Positions 1 to 6,176 are shown, counted from the first letter of the stretch. The stretch is DNA of 9,746 nt from Candidatus Latescibacterota bacterium (GCA_030746455.1 JASLMQ010000822.1:1-9746), one strand, 5' to 3'. Program-made: numbers and translations. Notes: generated by a model not told the origin, from the sequence alone.

Positions 1-595
1 CGATCGCGTCACCAAGCGTCCAGGTTGCGCCGCCGTCAGCGGACACCACGCACGCGCTAACCAGCCGACCCGGCTTGGGCACCACGTAGCTGAAGGGAGC
101 GATCAGGTGGCCCGACGCGGCCTGTTTGAAGTCGTTGGTCGCGCCGGTGTACCCTCGGAACACCATCTTGTTGTCGATCCACGTCTCGCCTTCGTCGACA
201 CTGCGAGCGATCCACAGGTCGCTCCGCGTCTTCTCCATGTCGGGTTCATTGATGTCCTTGTCCCAGACCGACGCATAGAACCCCAGGTAGGCGGCCCAGA
301 GCGTGCCGTCCCGGTCGCGGAGTATCGTGGCGCCACCGGCGTTGCACTCTGGGTGGTGGATGATCTCCTGTTCCGCCGACCAGGTTCGGCCGCCATCGCC
401 AGATGTCCGCATGTAGACCCGGTTCGTGCCGAGAGGCTGTCCGTGCGGGTTCGCGGGGCCCGCATAGGTGAGAAGCACTCGGCCGTCAGCCAGCCGAACG
501 GTCGACCCACCGCTTGCCATAGGGTGATCGAGCTCGGGCCCGCACAGTTCCACCTTCTCGTGGTGCCACACCTCAACGACTTTCTCGGGTACCAT
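1..595 (-). CDS. Asp-box (BNR/sialidase-like) beta-propeller protein, 5' part only
   Basis: The first 198 codons are present and the gene continues past the left edge. Three Asp boxes (S-x-D-x-G-x-T-W) are visible: SGDGGRTW at residues 65-72, SVDEGETW at 132-139 and SADGGATW at 185-192. Their spacing of 50-70 residues fits successive blades of a sialidase-type propeller. Proteins of this kind hydrolyse or bind glycans, but the Asp box alone does not identify the substrate, and no Arg-Ile-Pro sialidase motif is seen. The N-terminus is polar with no signal peptide, so the visible part predicts a cytoplasmic protein. The ATG at 595 follows GGGAGG closely. An in-frame ATG at 646 would add 17 residues but lacks a clear Shine-Dalgarno. 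It is the last visible gene of the minus-strand run, 161 bp after the DapA-family gene. The fold is fairly sure, the activity unknown. Confidence 0.82.
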   Translation of the reverse strand, partial: MVPEKVVEVWHHEKVELCGPELDHPMASGGSTVRLADGRVLLTYAGPANPHGQPLGTNRVYMRTSGDGGRTWSAEQEIIHHPECNAGGATILRDRDGTLWAAYLGFYASVWDKDINEPDMEKTRSDLWIARSVDEGETWIDNKMVFRGYTGATNDFKQAASGHLIAPFSYVVPKPGRLVSACVVSADGGATWTLGDAI

Positions 596-756
596 TCCTA
601 CCTCCCAATCCTGGGTTCCAGCGGCCTGTTGGGCTTGGCGAGCCATCGCCACGGCAGCAGAGCGTGAGTTCGGCGTCCAGATCCGCATGTGTCACTTTTC
701 GCGTCTTTCGTAGTCTGCCTCTGTGGGACAAGGCGAAGCGGATCGGCCATCGGATC

Positions 757-1692
757 TCACCCGATACCCGGCACCCCGATCTGTACCAGCATCTCCCGCG
801 TCCGGTCCCTGAACTGATCCCTCAGGTCCCTCGTCGGGGGTCTGCACCGGCTCGAGCCCAGTCCCACCAGCTCCATACACAGCTTGTCCAGGTATCCATC
901 GCCGCTTGTGTGTTTCTCCATCTCCATCCAGACGTCATAGAACGGCACCACCACATCCATCATTTCTCTCTGGACCTCAGCGTAGCGCTCTTCTTCAAGC
1001 ATCCCGAGAAGCCGCACGCCCCATTGGGGCCAGAAGTTGCAGATGTGCAGCTCGAACCCAGTGGCCCCAAGGATGTGACTCGTCACGAACCGGAGCTGGT
1101 TGTCGATGATGCACAATCGATCCGAGAAGTGGGCGACAACACGTTCGAAGTCCAGCAGCCCGGGCGTCGACCACTTCAGGCCGATCATGTTCTCCAGCTC
1201 GCAGAGGCGGTCGACCATCCCCATCGAGATGTCCGCACTCGTCCAGAAGGTGTTGTAGACCACCAGCCCGACATCGGCTGCCTCCGAGGCGGCGAGTACG
1301 TATTCGTAGAAGTCATCCTCCGTCGATTGGAAGTAGTAGGGTGGAGACACCTGGATATACTCGGCGCCGACCCGTTCGGCTGCCCTTGCCAGCTGCACCA
1401 GCTCCCGCGTGCTCGTCGTCTGCGCGCCCATCACAACGAGGATCCGACCGGACGCCTCGTGCACTACGGTCTCGGCCACCCTCACGCGCTCATCCAGCGT
1501 CATCGTCGAGAAATCCCCGGCCGCGCCGCCTGCCAGCAGCACGCCGGTTGTCTCGGTGATGCCGCCCTCCAACAGGAACCGGACGTGACGACGCATCGCC
1601 TCCAGATTCAGCTCCATGTCCTCGTCCCGGAACATCGTCGGGATCGTCACGTAGCATCCACCGAGCCGTTGCCGCGCCCTCTCTCTATCCAC
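757..1692 (-). CDS. DapA-superfamily (dihydrodipicolinate synthase/N-acetylneuraminate lyase-like) Schiff-base lyase, atypical
   Basis: This 311-residue protein has the length and layout of the DapA/NanA TIM-barrel family, whose members form a lysine Schiff base with a 2-oxo acid and make or break a C-C bond. The catalytic Tyr is at 146 (VVYN) and the Schiff-base Lys at 173 (GLKWS). The C-terminal G-x-x-R-x-R-P-P stretch also fits. Two key motifs differ. The GTTGE/GSTGE loop that binds the 2-oxo-acid carboxylate is GGAAGDFS (55-62). The YN-x-P-x-R-T segment, whose Arg binds aspartate semialdehyde in true DapA, is YNTFWTSAD. It is therefore unlikely to be the lysine-pathway enzyme; sugar-acid aldolase or dehydratase roles are more plausible. 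The start is GTG, chosen because an AGGGAGAG Shine-Dalgarno precedes it. It lies 179 bp downstream of the Gfo/Idh/MocA gene. The family is sure, the substrate unknown. Confidence 0.9.
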   Translation of the reverse strand: MDRERARQRLGGCYVTIPTMFRDEDMELNLEAMRRHVRFLLEGGITETTGVLLAGGAAGDFSTMTLDERVRVAETVVHEASGRILVVMGAQTTSTRELVQLARAAERVGAEYIQVSPPYYFQSTEDDFYEYVLAASEAADVGLVVYNTFWTSADISMGMVDRLCELENMIGLKWSTPGLLDFERVVAHFSDRLCIIDNQLRFVTSHILGATGFELHICNFWPQWGVRLLGMLEEERYAEVQREMMDVVVPFYDVWMEMEKHTSGDGYLDKLCMELVGLGSSRCRPPTRDLRDQFRDRTREMLVQIGVPGIG

Positions 1693-1706
1693 CGATCTCT
1701 CCCTTC

Positions 1707-1716
1707 AAGCCGGCTT
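1707..1716. promoter_or_regulatory. 10-bp perfect palindrome next to the DapA-family start
   Basis: AAGCCGGCTT is a perfect palindrome lying immediately upstream of the Shine-Dalgarno of the GTG-started gene at 1692. It could be an operator half of a larger site or a small mRNA hairpin near the ribosome-binding site. A 10-bp palindrome can also arise by chance in GC-rich DNA. Confidence 0.25.
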
Positions 1717-1745
1717 CAGTACCTTGGGCCTACAGGTCACAGAAT

Positions 1746-1763
1746 GCATTCAGGCCTGGATGC
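1746..1763. promoter_or_regulatory. Candidate operator: 18-bp near-perfect inverted repeat
   Basis: GCATTCAGGCCTGGATGC is symmetric at 16 of 18 positions, with one T/G pair breaking the dyad. It overlaps the perfect palindrome GAATGCATTC (1742-1751) and is followed by GTCTGAGAC (1764-1772). The centre is about 60 bp upstream of the GTG start at 1692, a distance typical of repressor or activator sites in catabolic operons. Helix-turn-helix sugar regulators of the LacI and GntR types bind symmetric sites of this length. No regulator gene is in the window, so the link is inferred. Confidence 0.35.
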
Positions 1764-1797
1764 GTCTGAGACAGCGCCGGTTCTGGGTGGGGTCGGG

Positions 1798-1839
1798 CAA
1801 TTTGCATTTTGCATTTCCACATTCCTCAATTTGCATTTT
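1798..1839. repeat. Direct repeats of CAATTTGCATTTT in an intergenic gap
   Basis: The 13-mer CAATTTGCATTTT occurs exactly twice, at 1798-1810 and 1827-1839 (period 29), with a further overlapping TTTTGCATTT between them at about 1807-1816. The block is AT-rich inside GC-rich surroundings and lies in the 179-bp gap between the Gfo/Idh/MocA and DapA-family genes. Related words of the form ATTTTGCAATTTGCA are familiar in intergenic DNA of environmental bacteria. Its function is unknown. Confidence 0.7.
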
Positions 1840-1871
1840 CCCCCAACACCAAAGAACCTGCTGTACGCCAC

Positions 1872-2912
1872 TCAGTACACGATCTCGACCTCCCCGCCCC
1901 CGTGCGCGCTCTCGTAGACCGCTTCCCCGATCTTGAGCGCCTTGTAGCCGTCCCAGAGGTCGGGGCCACCCTCCACGAGCCCGAGACATCGCCGAGCGAA
2001 GTGCTGGACCTCGGCCATGTACCCGAAGGTCGCCTGAGGCCTGGCCGTGCCCGTCCAGCTCGGGCGCCAGACATGCTCGTAGCGTCCCGTGTGGGGCGTT
2101 GCCTTCGTCCAATCCTCCCTGGGCTGGTAGCGCAGTCCGAGCTTGTCCTCGCAGGTCAGGTGCGTCTCGAACCCGATCACCTCCAGCACCTCCTTGATAT
2201 CTCGGAACGCCGCCTTCGCCTCCAGGCTGTTCACGTCGAGCTGGCCCACCGCGCCGGACTCGAAGGCCATATTCACCAGGTAGGCGAACTGCGTGTCGGT
2301 CACCCCGTGGAACATAGCCTGCACCTTGACCACGTCCCCACCGAAGAATCGGATCAGGTCGAACACGTGGACCAGCTGGCCGATCAGCATGGCCCGCTTG
2401 GCCGAATCGATCCCCCAGAGCTGAGGGTAAGGGCCCTGGCCGAACTTGCACTTCACGACGTGGACCGGACCGAACTCGGGCCGCTGGATGATCTCCTGCG
2501 CCATGGTATACACATCCGCGAACCGCTTCATGAAGCCCACCTGGCCCCACGTGTCCTTGGCTTCCGCCAACTCGGCGAGCTCCCTCGCCTCTGTGGACGT
2601 GTTGGCCGACGGCTTCTCCACGTAAACGGGAATCTTACGTTCAAGGACCTTCGGCGCAAGCTCATACTGCTGCGGGGCCGGCCCGATCACAAACACCCCG
2701 TCGAGCTCTTCCTCTCCCAGCATCGCTTCCATGTCCGTGTACACCCGCCGCGCACCGTAGTTCCTGGCGTTGCGCTCCGCCTTCTCTTTCACGATATCGC
2801 ACACCGCCACCAGATCGATCTCCGGCACCCTTGGGACCTGCGGAAAGATCGAGTTCGTGGCAAATCCTCCACACCCGATGAACGCCAACCGCGCCTGCCT
2901 GTCGTCGGCCAT
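1872..2912 (-). CDS. Gfo/Idh/MocA family oxidoreductase
   Basis: This 346-residue NAD(P)-dependent dehydrogenase belongs to the Gfo/Idh/MocA family, which oxidises or reduces hydroxyls of sugars, inositols and sugar acids. An N-terminal Rossmann fold carries the nucleotide-binding GCGGFA at residues 13-18. The catalytic E-K-P motif is at 99-101, followed by VGFMKRF at 125-131 and the substrate-domain segment HVFDLIRFF with His182 and Asp185. The Asp normally four residues before this His (as in inositol dehydrogenase) is Gly178. There is no signal peptide. The start is the ATG at 2912, preceded by CGGAGGGAGGAG. An in-frame GTG at 2930 would place that Shine-Dalgarno inside the coding region and is rejected. 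It follows the UROD-like gene by 82 bp and precedes the DapA-family gene, consistent with one catabolic transcript. The substrate is unknown. Confidence 0.93.
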   Translation of the reverse strand: MADDRQARLAFIGCGGFATNSIFPQVPRVPEIDLVAVCDIVKEKAERNARNYGARRVYTDMEAMLGEEELDGVFVIGPAPQQYELAPKVLERKIPVYVEKPSANTSTEARELAELAEAKDTWGQVGFMKRFADVYTMAQEIIQRPEFGPVHVVKCKFGQGPYPQLWGIDSAKRAMLIGQLVHVFDLIRFFGGDVVKVQAMFHGVTDTQFAYLVNMAFESGAVGQLDVNSLEAKAAFRDIKEVLEVIGFETHLTCEDKLGLRYQPREDWTKATPHTGRYEHVWRPSWTGTARPQATFGYMAEVQHFARRCLGLVEGGPDLWDGYKALKIGEAVYESAHGGGEVEIVY

Positions 2913-2918
2913 CTCCTC

Positions 2919-2923
2919 CCTCC
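2919..2923 (-). promoter_or_regulatory. Ribosome-binding site that decides the start of the Gfo/Idh/MocA gene
   Basis: GGAGG on the minus strand lies six bases before the ATG at 2912, within the purine run CGGAGGGAGGAG. Choosing the upstream in-frame GTG (2930) would bury this site in the gene. Confidence 0.7.
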
Positions 2924-2945
2924 GGTTCACTCGCCGCTTCTTCTT

Positions 2946-2965
2946 GTCCTTCGCTCCCTTCGTGG
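2946..2965. repeat. Short CCTTCG word-like tract
   Basis: Two imperfect 9-base units, GTCCTTCG- and CTCCCTTCG-like, run from 2946 to 2962 and are followed by TGGTCC. The tract sits in the 82-bp gap between the UROD-like and Gfo/Idh/MocA genes. It resembles the CCTTCGTG words often seen between genes in environmental bacterial genomes. With only two units this is a weak repeat. Confidence 0.35.
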
Positions 2966-2994
2966 TCCAGCCCTTCCCTAATCGATTCCAGTGC

Positions 2995-4116
2995 CTATTC
3001 GGGCCAGTGAGTCCAGAACTTCTCCTTCCCCCCGGGACTCACACGCTCCCCGATCTCCTCGCGCGTGGCCCCCTCCCCGAACAGACGCGCCACCTCCTTG
3101 GCCGCGCGGGTAAAGGCGTGGAGCTTCTCCACCGAATTGCTCCTGACCATCTCCTCCGCCACCTGGGAGAACACGTAGCTGGCGCCGTCCGCAACCGCCT
3201 GGTAGACCCACTCCTCCACCTCGTCGACCATCAGTCCGTTGTAGTGGAAACTGCCCATCCGCCAGCCGAACGGGACGCGGCACCGGTCGCGGATGATCGG
3301 CGGGTTGATCTTGTGCGAGATCCCAGGATCGAAGTCCGACAGCCCCATGTCCTCCAGGAAGTGAAGCTGCTCCGGCCGGAGGTCCTCGATGTGCGCACCG
3401 CGAGAGCCCGTCGTAAGCCCCCCGAAGTAGCGTTCATAGAACGGCAGCACGAACTCGGGCCACATCGGCACGGAGAACATGCTGCCCACGTCATCGTAGA
3501 GCTTGTTGCTGCGCGGGCTGATGTGGGGCTGTCCGTTGAGATCGGCCAGGAAGTACTTGTACTGGTGGATGCTGTCCACGCACAGGTCGAGGAACTCCTT
3601 TGTGCGTTCGGGATCATCGTATGGGTCTGTGAAGAATTCCATTCCCCTCAGCCCGTAGGCCGTCGTCATCGGCCCCTGAACCGAGAAGCTGAGACCCACG
3701 TTCTCCCCCGGGAAGGCCTCTCGCAGCTGGCGCTGGTAGTCCAGGTAGAAGGGCATCATGCCGGCGGTAGCCCAATCGACCGGCTTCCTGAGCAGCTCGA
3801 TCGCCTCGTCCAGCGAATCGCACGGCACCTTGAAGCTCACCTCGCCCCCCTCGGGGAAGATCAGCTCCGCACCCAGGCAGTTCAGGTGTCCGTATGAGAT
3901 CGCAGGGGTTGACACGCCCGGCATGGGAAGCTCCTCGCCCCACATCTCCCGGTAGAGCGGCCGCCCCTTCCGGATCAGCTCGATCATGGCCTCTGGCTTG
4001 AGATTGACCTCTTCGATAGGAATGTCCGTCAGCCCGTAGAACACGTAGTACGGGCAGGTCACATGCCATCGGTAGGGCACGTTGTCTCTCAGCGAATCGT
4101 AGTCTGGCTTCGCCAT
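2995..4116 (-). CDS. Uroporphyrinogen-decarboxylase (UROD)-like family protein, not HemE
   Basis: The 373-residue protein has UROD-superfamily landmarks: GPMTTAYGLRGMEFFTDPYDDP (about 148-169, F-x-GP-T type strand), DDVGSMFSVPMWPEF (208-222) and a following strand GAHIEDLRPEQLHFLEDMG (240-258). The superfamily contains haem-pathway HemE and the zinc methyltransferases MtaA/MtbA that move methyl groups to coenzyme M from corrinoid proteins. It lacks the HemE N-terminal M-R-Q-A-G-R signature, and the methyltransferase zinc motif H-x-C-G is H-I-E-D at 242-245. A different metal site, or none, is likely. It is predicted cytoplasmic. The ATG start has a modest AAAGGA Shine-Dalgarno. It begins 27 bp after the MBL hydrolase stop, so the two are almost certainly cotranscribed, and the Gfo/Idh/MocA gene follows. 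The family is confident, the reaction unknown. Confidence 0.85.
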   Translation of the reverse strand: MAKPDYDSLRDNVPYRWHVTCPYYVFYGLTDIPIEEVNLKPEAMIELIRKGRPLYREMWGEELPMPGVSTPAISYGHLNCLGAELIFPEGGEVSFKVPCDSLDEAIELLRKPVDWATAGMMPFYLDYQRQLREAFPGENVGLSFSVQGPMTTAYGLRGMEFFTDPYDDPERTKEFLDLCVDSIHQYKYFLADLNGQPHISPRSNKLYDDVGSMFSVPMWPEFVLPFYERYFGGLTTGSRGAHIEDLRPEQLHFLEDMGLSDFDPGISHKINPPIIRDRCRVPFGWRMGSFHYNGLMVDEVEEWVYQAVADGASYVFSQVAEEMVRSNSVEKLHAFTRAAKEVARLFGEGATREEIGERVSPGGKEKFWTHWPE

Positions 4117-4143
4117 TGCAGAATCCTTTGACTGGCGAAGAGC

Positions 4144-4932
4144 TCACAGCTCAAGCGACATCCCATCGTCTGCTATGAAGACACGGTCTCCGATGATCTC
4201 TCGCGCTATCTGCAGATTGCCCTTGGCGTCGCCAAGGATGTCTCTGCCGTGGTGGACGAAACCCAGCCGTCCGATAGGCCTTCCGCAGTCCCGTAGATAG
4301 GTGCAAGCCTCCGCGACCTTGTGGTGGCCCGTCTCCATCAGGAGCAGGTCGCACCCGTCCAGTAAGGGCTCCAGTTCGCGAACGTCCTTCACGTCTCCTG
4401 AGTAGACCACGCGCTTACCGTCGGCCTCGATCAGGAACGAAAAGCACTGCCAGTCCTCACCCGGCTCGGGCTGACCCAGATGGCGGTTATGCCCCGCCGT
4501 TACACGTATACCCTCGTTGTCGAACACGAGACCGTCGCTGAACCTCTGGGCCACCAGCTCGAAGTCGATCTTGAACGCCCCCTCGGTGCCCTCCAGTACC
4601 TGGAGGATTCCCTCCCACACGGACAGGTTGGGAATGAAGACGTCGATCCGCCTGCTAGAAAGCTTGCGCGATTCATCCTTTTCCAGGCCGTCGAGTTTCC
4701 GCATCGTCCACAGCAGGTTCGCCAGCCCGCCCACATGGTCCATGTGCGTGTGCGAGATGAAGATGGCCCGAACCTTCAGCAGATCGATCCCTTCCAGGTG
4801 GGCCGTATAGGAGCATCCCTCCCCGGCGTCGAACACGTACACCGCTCCGGCGTGCTCGACGGCGAACGACGTGTGCTTGCGATCGGGCATCGGCTCGGTG
4901 CCCGAACACGTGCCCAGAAAGGTCAGTTTCAT
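4144..4932 (-). CDS. Metallo-beta-lactamase fold hydrolase (RNase Z/PhnP-like branch)
   Basis: This 262-residue MBL-fold enzyme starts with the GTCSGTEPMPDRKHTS strand-loop at residues 7-22, typical of the RNase Z/PhnP-like side of the superfamily. Metal ligands are visible: H-T-H-M-D-H at 61-66, His148 in TAGHNRH, Asp180 in YSGDVKD, and His227 or His228 in FVHHGRD. A further His pair sits at 203-204 (METGHH). These would hold two metal ions that activate water. It lacks the long exosite arm of tRNA-processing RNase Z and sits with catabolic genes, so a lactone, phosphodiester or ester hydrolase is more likely (inference). The ATG at 4932 is preceded by GGGAGGAGG. It is the first gene of the minus-strand run and is divergent from the propeller gene at 5092. 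Confidence 0.88.
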   Translation of the reverse strand: MKLTFLGTCSGTEPMPDRKHTSFAVEHAGAVYVFDAGEGCSYTAHLEGIDLLKVRAIFISHTHMDHVGGLANLLWTMRKLDGLEKDESRKLSSRRIDVFIPNLSVWEGILQVLEGTEGAFKIDFELVAQRFSDGLVFDNEGIRVTAGHNRHLGQPEPGEDWQCFSFLIEADGKRVVYSGDVKDVRELEPLLDGCDLLLMETGHHKVAEACTYLRDCGRPIGRLGFVHHGRDILGDAKGNLQIAREIIGDRVFIADDGMSLEL

Positions 4933-4997
4933 TTGCACGATCCTCCTCCCCCATTCCCGAACGGTCAGACCCAAAACGGTAGTGCTTGCCTCCGGAT

Positions 4998-5018
4998 GCC
5001 ATACTATATTGTCAAAGT
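4998..5018. promoter_or_regulatory. Candidate divergent promoter for the MBL-led run and the propeller gene
   Basis: An AT-rich island in the 159-bp divergent gap carries a plus-strand -10-like TATATT (5005-5010) overlapping a minus-strand -10-like TATAGT (5008 down to 5003). Each matches TATAAT at five of six positions. Start codons lie about 80 bases away on each side (4932 and 5092). No good -35 hexamer was found for either direction. The same arrangement recurs at 8589-8609, matching at 15 of 21 positions without gaps. Confidence 0.4.
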
Positions 5019-5091
5019 CGAGTCTACGGAAATGGTTTCTGAACCGCCGCCCGCGTGTCCCCACAAGAGGCTGCAAGGAGAAGGGTACCCT

Positions 5092-6084
5092 ATGGCAAGC
5101 CTTCCCGACCTCCGCGTCGACTCCGTGCGCCAGGTCTACAACGACGGAAACCACAACGCCTTTACGGACCTGTGCCGCTTCAAGGAATGCTTCTACCTGA
5201 CCTTCCGGAGCTGCCCGGACGGGCACAGCGTGTACAACACCGCCCGGATCATCGTCCTGTCGAGCGAGGACACGCGTGAATGGACCCAGGTCACGACCTT
5301 CAACGTTCCCCATCGCGACACGCGCGATCCCCACTTCCTGATCTTCAAGGACCGGCTCTTCGTCTATTCCGGAACCTGGCTCGCCCCGCATGAAGGCGCG
5401 CCGCGAAGTCCCAACGACCACCTGGGCTATGGGGCCTGGTCCGAGGACGGCAAGAACTGGGAGGGCCCCCGTCTGCTCGAGGGAACGTACGGGCACTATG
5501 TCTGGCGCGCTGCGGCATCCGGCGACAGGGCCTACCTGTGTGGCCGCCGGCGCAATGCGTTCATCTCGGGAGTGCCGGACGAGTCCGATCGCACCTGGCT
5601 GCAGGGAGCAATGCTCGAAAGCGATGACGGCCTCGTCTGGAGCTACTGTGCCCTCTTCACGGAGAGCCAGGGGAATGAGACCGCCTTCCTGTTCGAGGAC
5701 GACGGAGCGGTCCTGGCCCTGGCGAGGGGGGACGACGTGGTTCCCGCGCGCATCTGTCGCTCCAAGCCCCCCTATGACGACTGGACTCGCACGGAGCTGG
5801 ACCGCAACGTCGGCGGTCCGCTGATCGCCAGGTGGGGTGACCACATACTCGTGGGCGGTCGCAACACGCTCGATCCGGACCGGCCCATCACCGCCCTGTA
5901 CTGGCTCATCGACGACGCCCTGCACCCGGCCGCCGAGCTGCCCAGCGGAGGTGACAACTCCTACCCCGGGTTCGTCTCCCTCAACGGCACGCGGGGCCTG
6001 CTGTCATTCTACTCCAGCCACGAGGGCAGCGGCTCTGGCCTGGCCCCCTCGGCCATCTACCTCGCGGAGCTCAGCCTCGCCTAG
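5092..6084 (+). CDS. Asp-box (sialidase/glycosidase-like) beta-propeller protein
   Basis: This 330-residue protein is a sialidase-like propeller. It begins NDGNHNAFTDLCRF...FYLTFR (17-39), the usual first blade of BNR-type exo-sialidase relatives. Degenerate Asp boxes follow: SSEDTREW (57-64), SEDGKNW (117-123) and SDDGLVW (177-183). The last blades hold GGDNSYPGFV (286-295) and LLSFYSSHEGSG...IYLAELSL (303-329), which closes the propeller. No signal peptide or membrane segment is present, so it appears intracellular, which is unusual for an enzyme attacking polymers. It may act on imported oligosaccharides or be a non-enzymatic propeller. The frame stays open to 4480, but that part is antisense to the MBL gene. 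The ATG at 5092 has AAGGAG and AAGGG upstream and follows the divergent promoter. It is only distantly similar to the propeller at 1-595. The fold is confident, the activity not. Confidence 0.85.
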   Translation: MASLPDLRVDSVRQVYNDGNHNAFTDLCRFKECFYLTFRSCPDGHSVYNTARIIVLSSEDTREWTQVTTFNVPHRDTRDPHFLIFKDRLFVYSGTWLAPHEGAPRSPNDHLGYGAWSEDGKNWEGPRLLEGTYGHYVWRAAASGDRAYLCGRRRNAFISGVPDESDRTWLQGAMLESDDGLVWSYCALFTESQGNETAFLFEDDGAVLALARGDDVVPARICRSKPPYDDWTRTELDRNVGGPLIARWGDHILVGGRNTLDPDRPITALYWLIDDALHPAAELPSGGDNSYPGFVSLNGTRGLLSFYSSHEGSGSGLAPSAIYLAELSLA

Positions 6085-6100
6085 AGGCATCGCCGAAATG

Positions 6101-6130
6101 AACAGGGGCGCGCTCACGCGCGCCCCCGTT
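6101..6130. terminator. GC-rich hairpin between convergent genes, likely bidirectional terminator
   Basis: Arms AACAGGGGCGCGC and GCGCGCCCCCGTT pair at 12 of 13 positions (one A/C mismatch) around the loop TCAC. The hairpin sits 16 bp after the propeller stop and 46 bp beyond the stop of the oppositely oriented UROD-like gene, as expected for a shared terminator. No long T tract follows on either side, so it may not be a classic intrinsic terminator. Confidence 0.6.
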
Positions 6131-6143
6131 GCCGCCTTCCCCC

Positions 6144-6171
6144 TTCTGCCCTCTGCCCTTTGCCTCCTGTC
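6144..6171. repeat. YTYTGCC heptad tract downstream of the second UROD-like gene
   Basis: Consecutive heptamers TTCTGCC (6144-6150), CTCTGCC (6151-6157), CTTTGCC (6158-6164) and the degenerate TCCTGTC (6165-6171) form a tandem array. It ends five bases before the stop codon of the gene at 6177-7244. The same units recur at 7285-7298 on the other side of that gene. Heptamer tandem repeats of this kind are known in cyanobacterial intergenic DNA. Their role is unknown. Confidence 0.65.
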
Positions 6172-6176
6172 GGCTC

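Noticed and set aside
637..650. Small hairpin (GGCGA/TCGCC) in the 596-756 gap
   Set aside because: A 5-bp stem is too short to call a terminator or regulator. Nothing else was seen in this gap.
757..1692. Calling this gene dapA (lysine biosynthesis)
   Set aside because: The GTTGE loop and the substrate-binding Arg are missing and the neighbours are catabolic.
664..1917. Long plus-strand open frame (417 codons) over the DapA-family gene
   Set aside because: It is antisense to a gene with clear catalytic motifs, its product is rich in His, Pro and Arg without any family motif, and long antisense frames are expected in GC-rich DNA.
1809..2981. Long plus-strand open frame over the Gfo/Idh/MocA gene
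   Set aside because: It is a shadow of a well-supported gene, with no recognisable domain and a start inside the repeat-bearing gap.
2770..3897. Plus-strand open frame over the first UROD-like gene
   Set aside because: The opposite strand holds a full-length family member with a good start. This frame has no motif.
2995..4116. Calling this gene hemE
   Set aside because: The HemE N-terminal signature is absent and there are no haem-biosynthesis neighbours.
4480..5091. In-frame upstream extension of the propeller gene
   Set aside because: It would overlap the MBL gene antisense and cross the divergent promoter. The ATG at 5092 has a suitable Shine-Dalgarno, and homology begins just after it.
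4933..5925. Minus-strand upstream extension of the MBL gene (593 codons in total)
   Set aside because: The MBL fold starts at MKLTFLGT with a strong Shine-Dalgarno at 4932. The upstream part is antisense to the propeller gene and has no motif.
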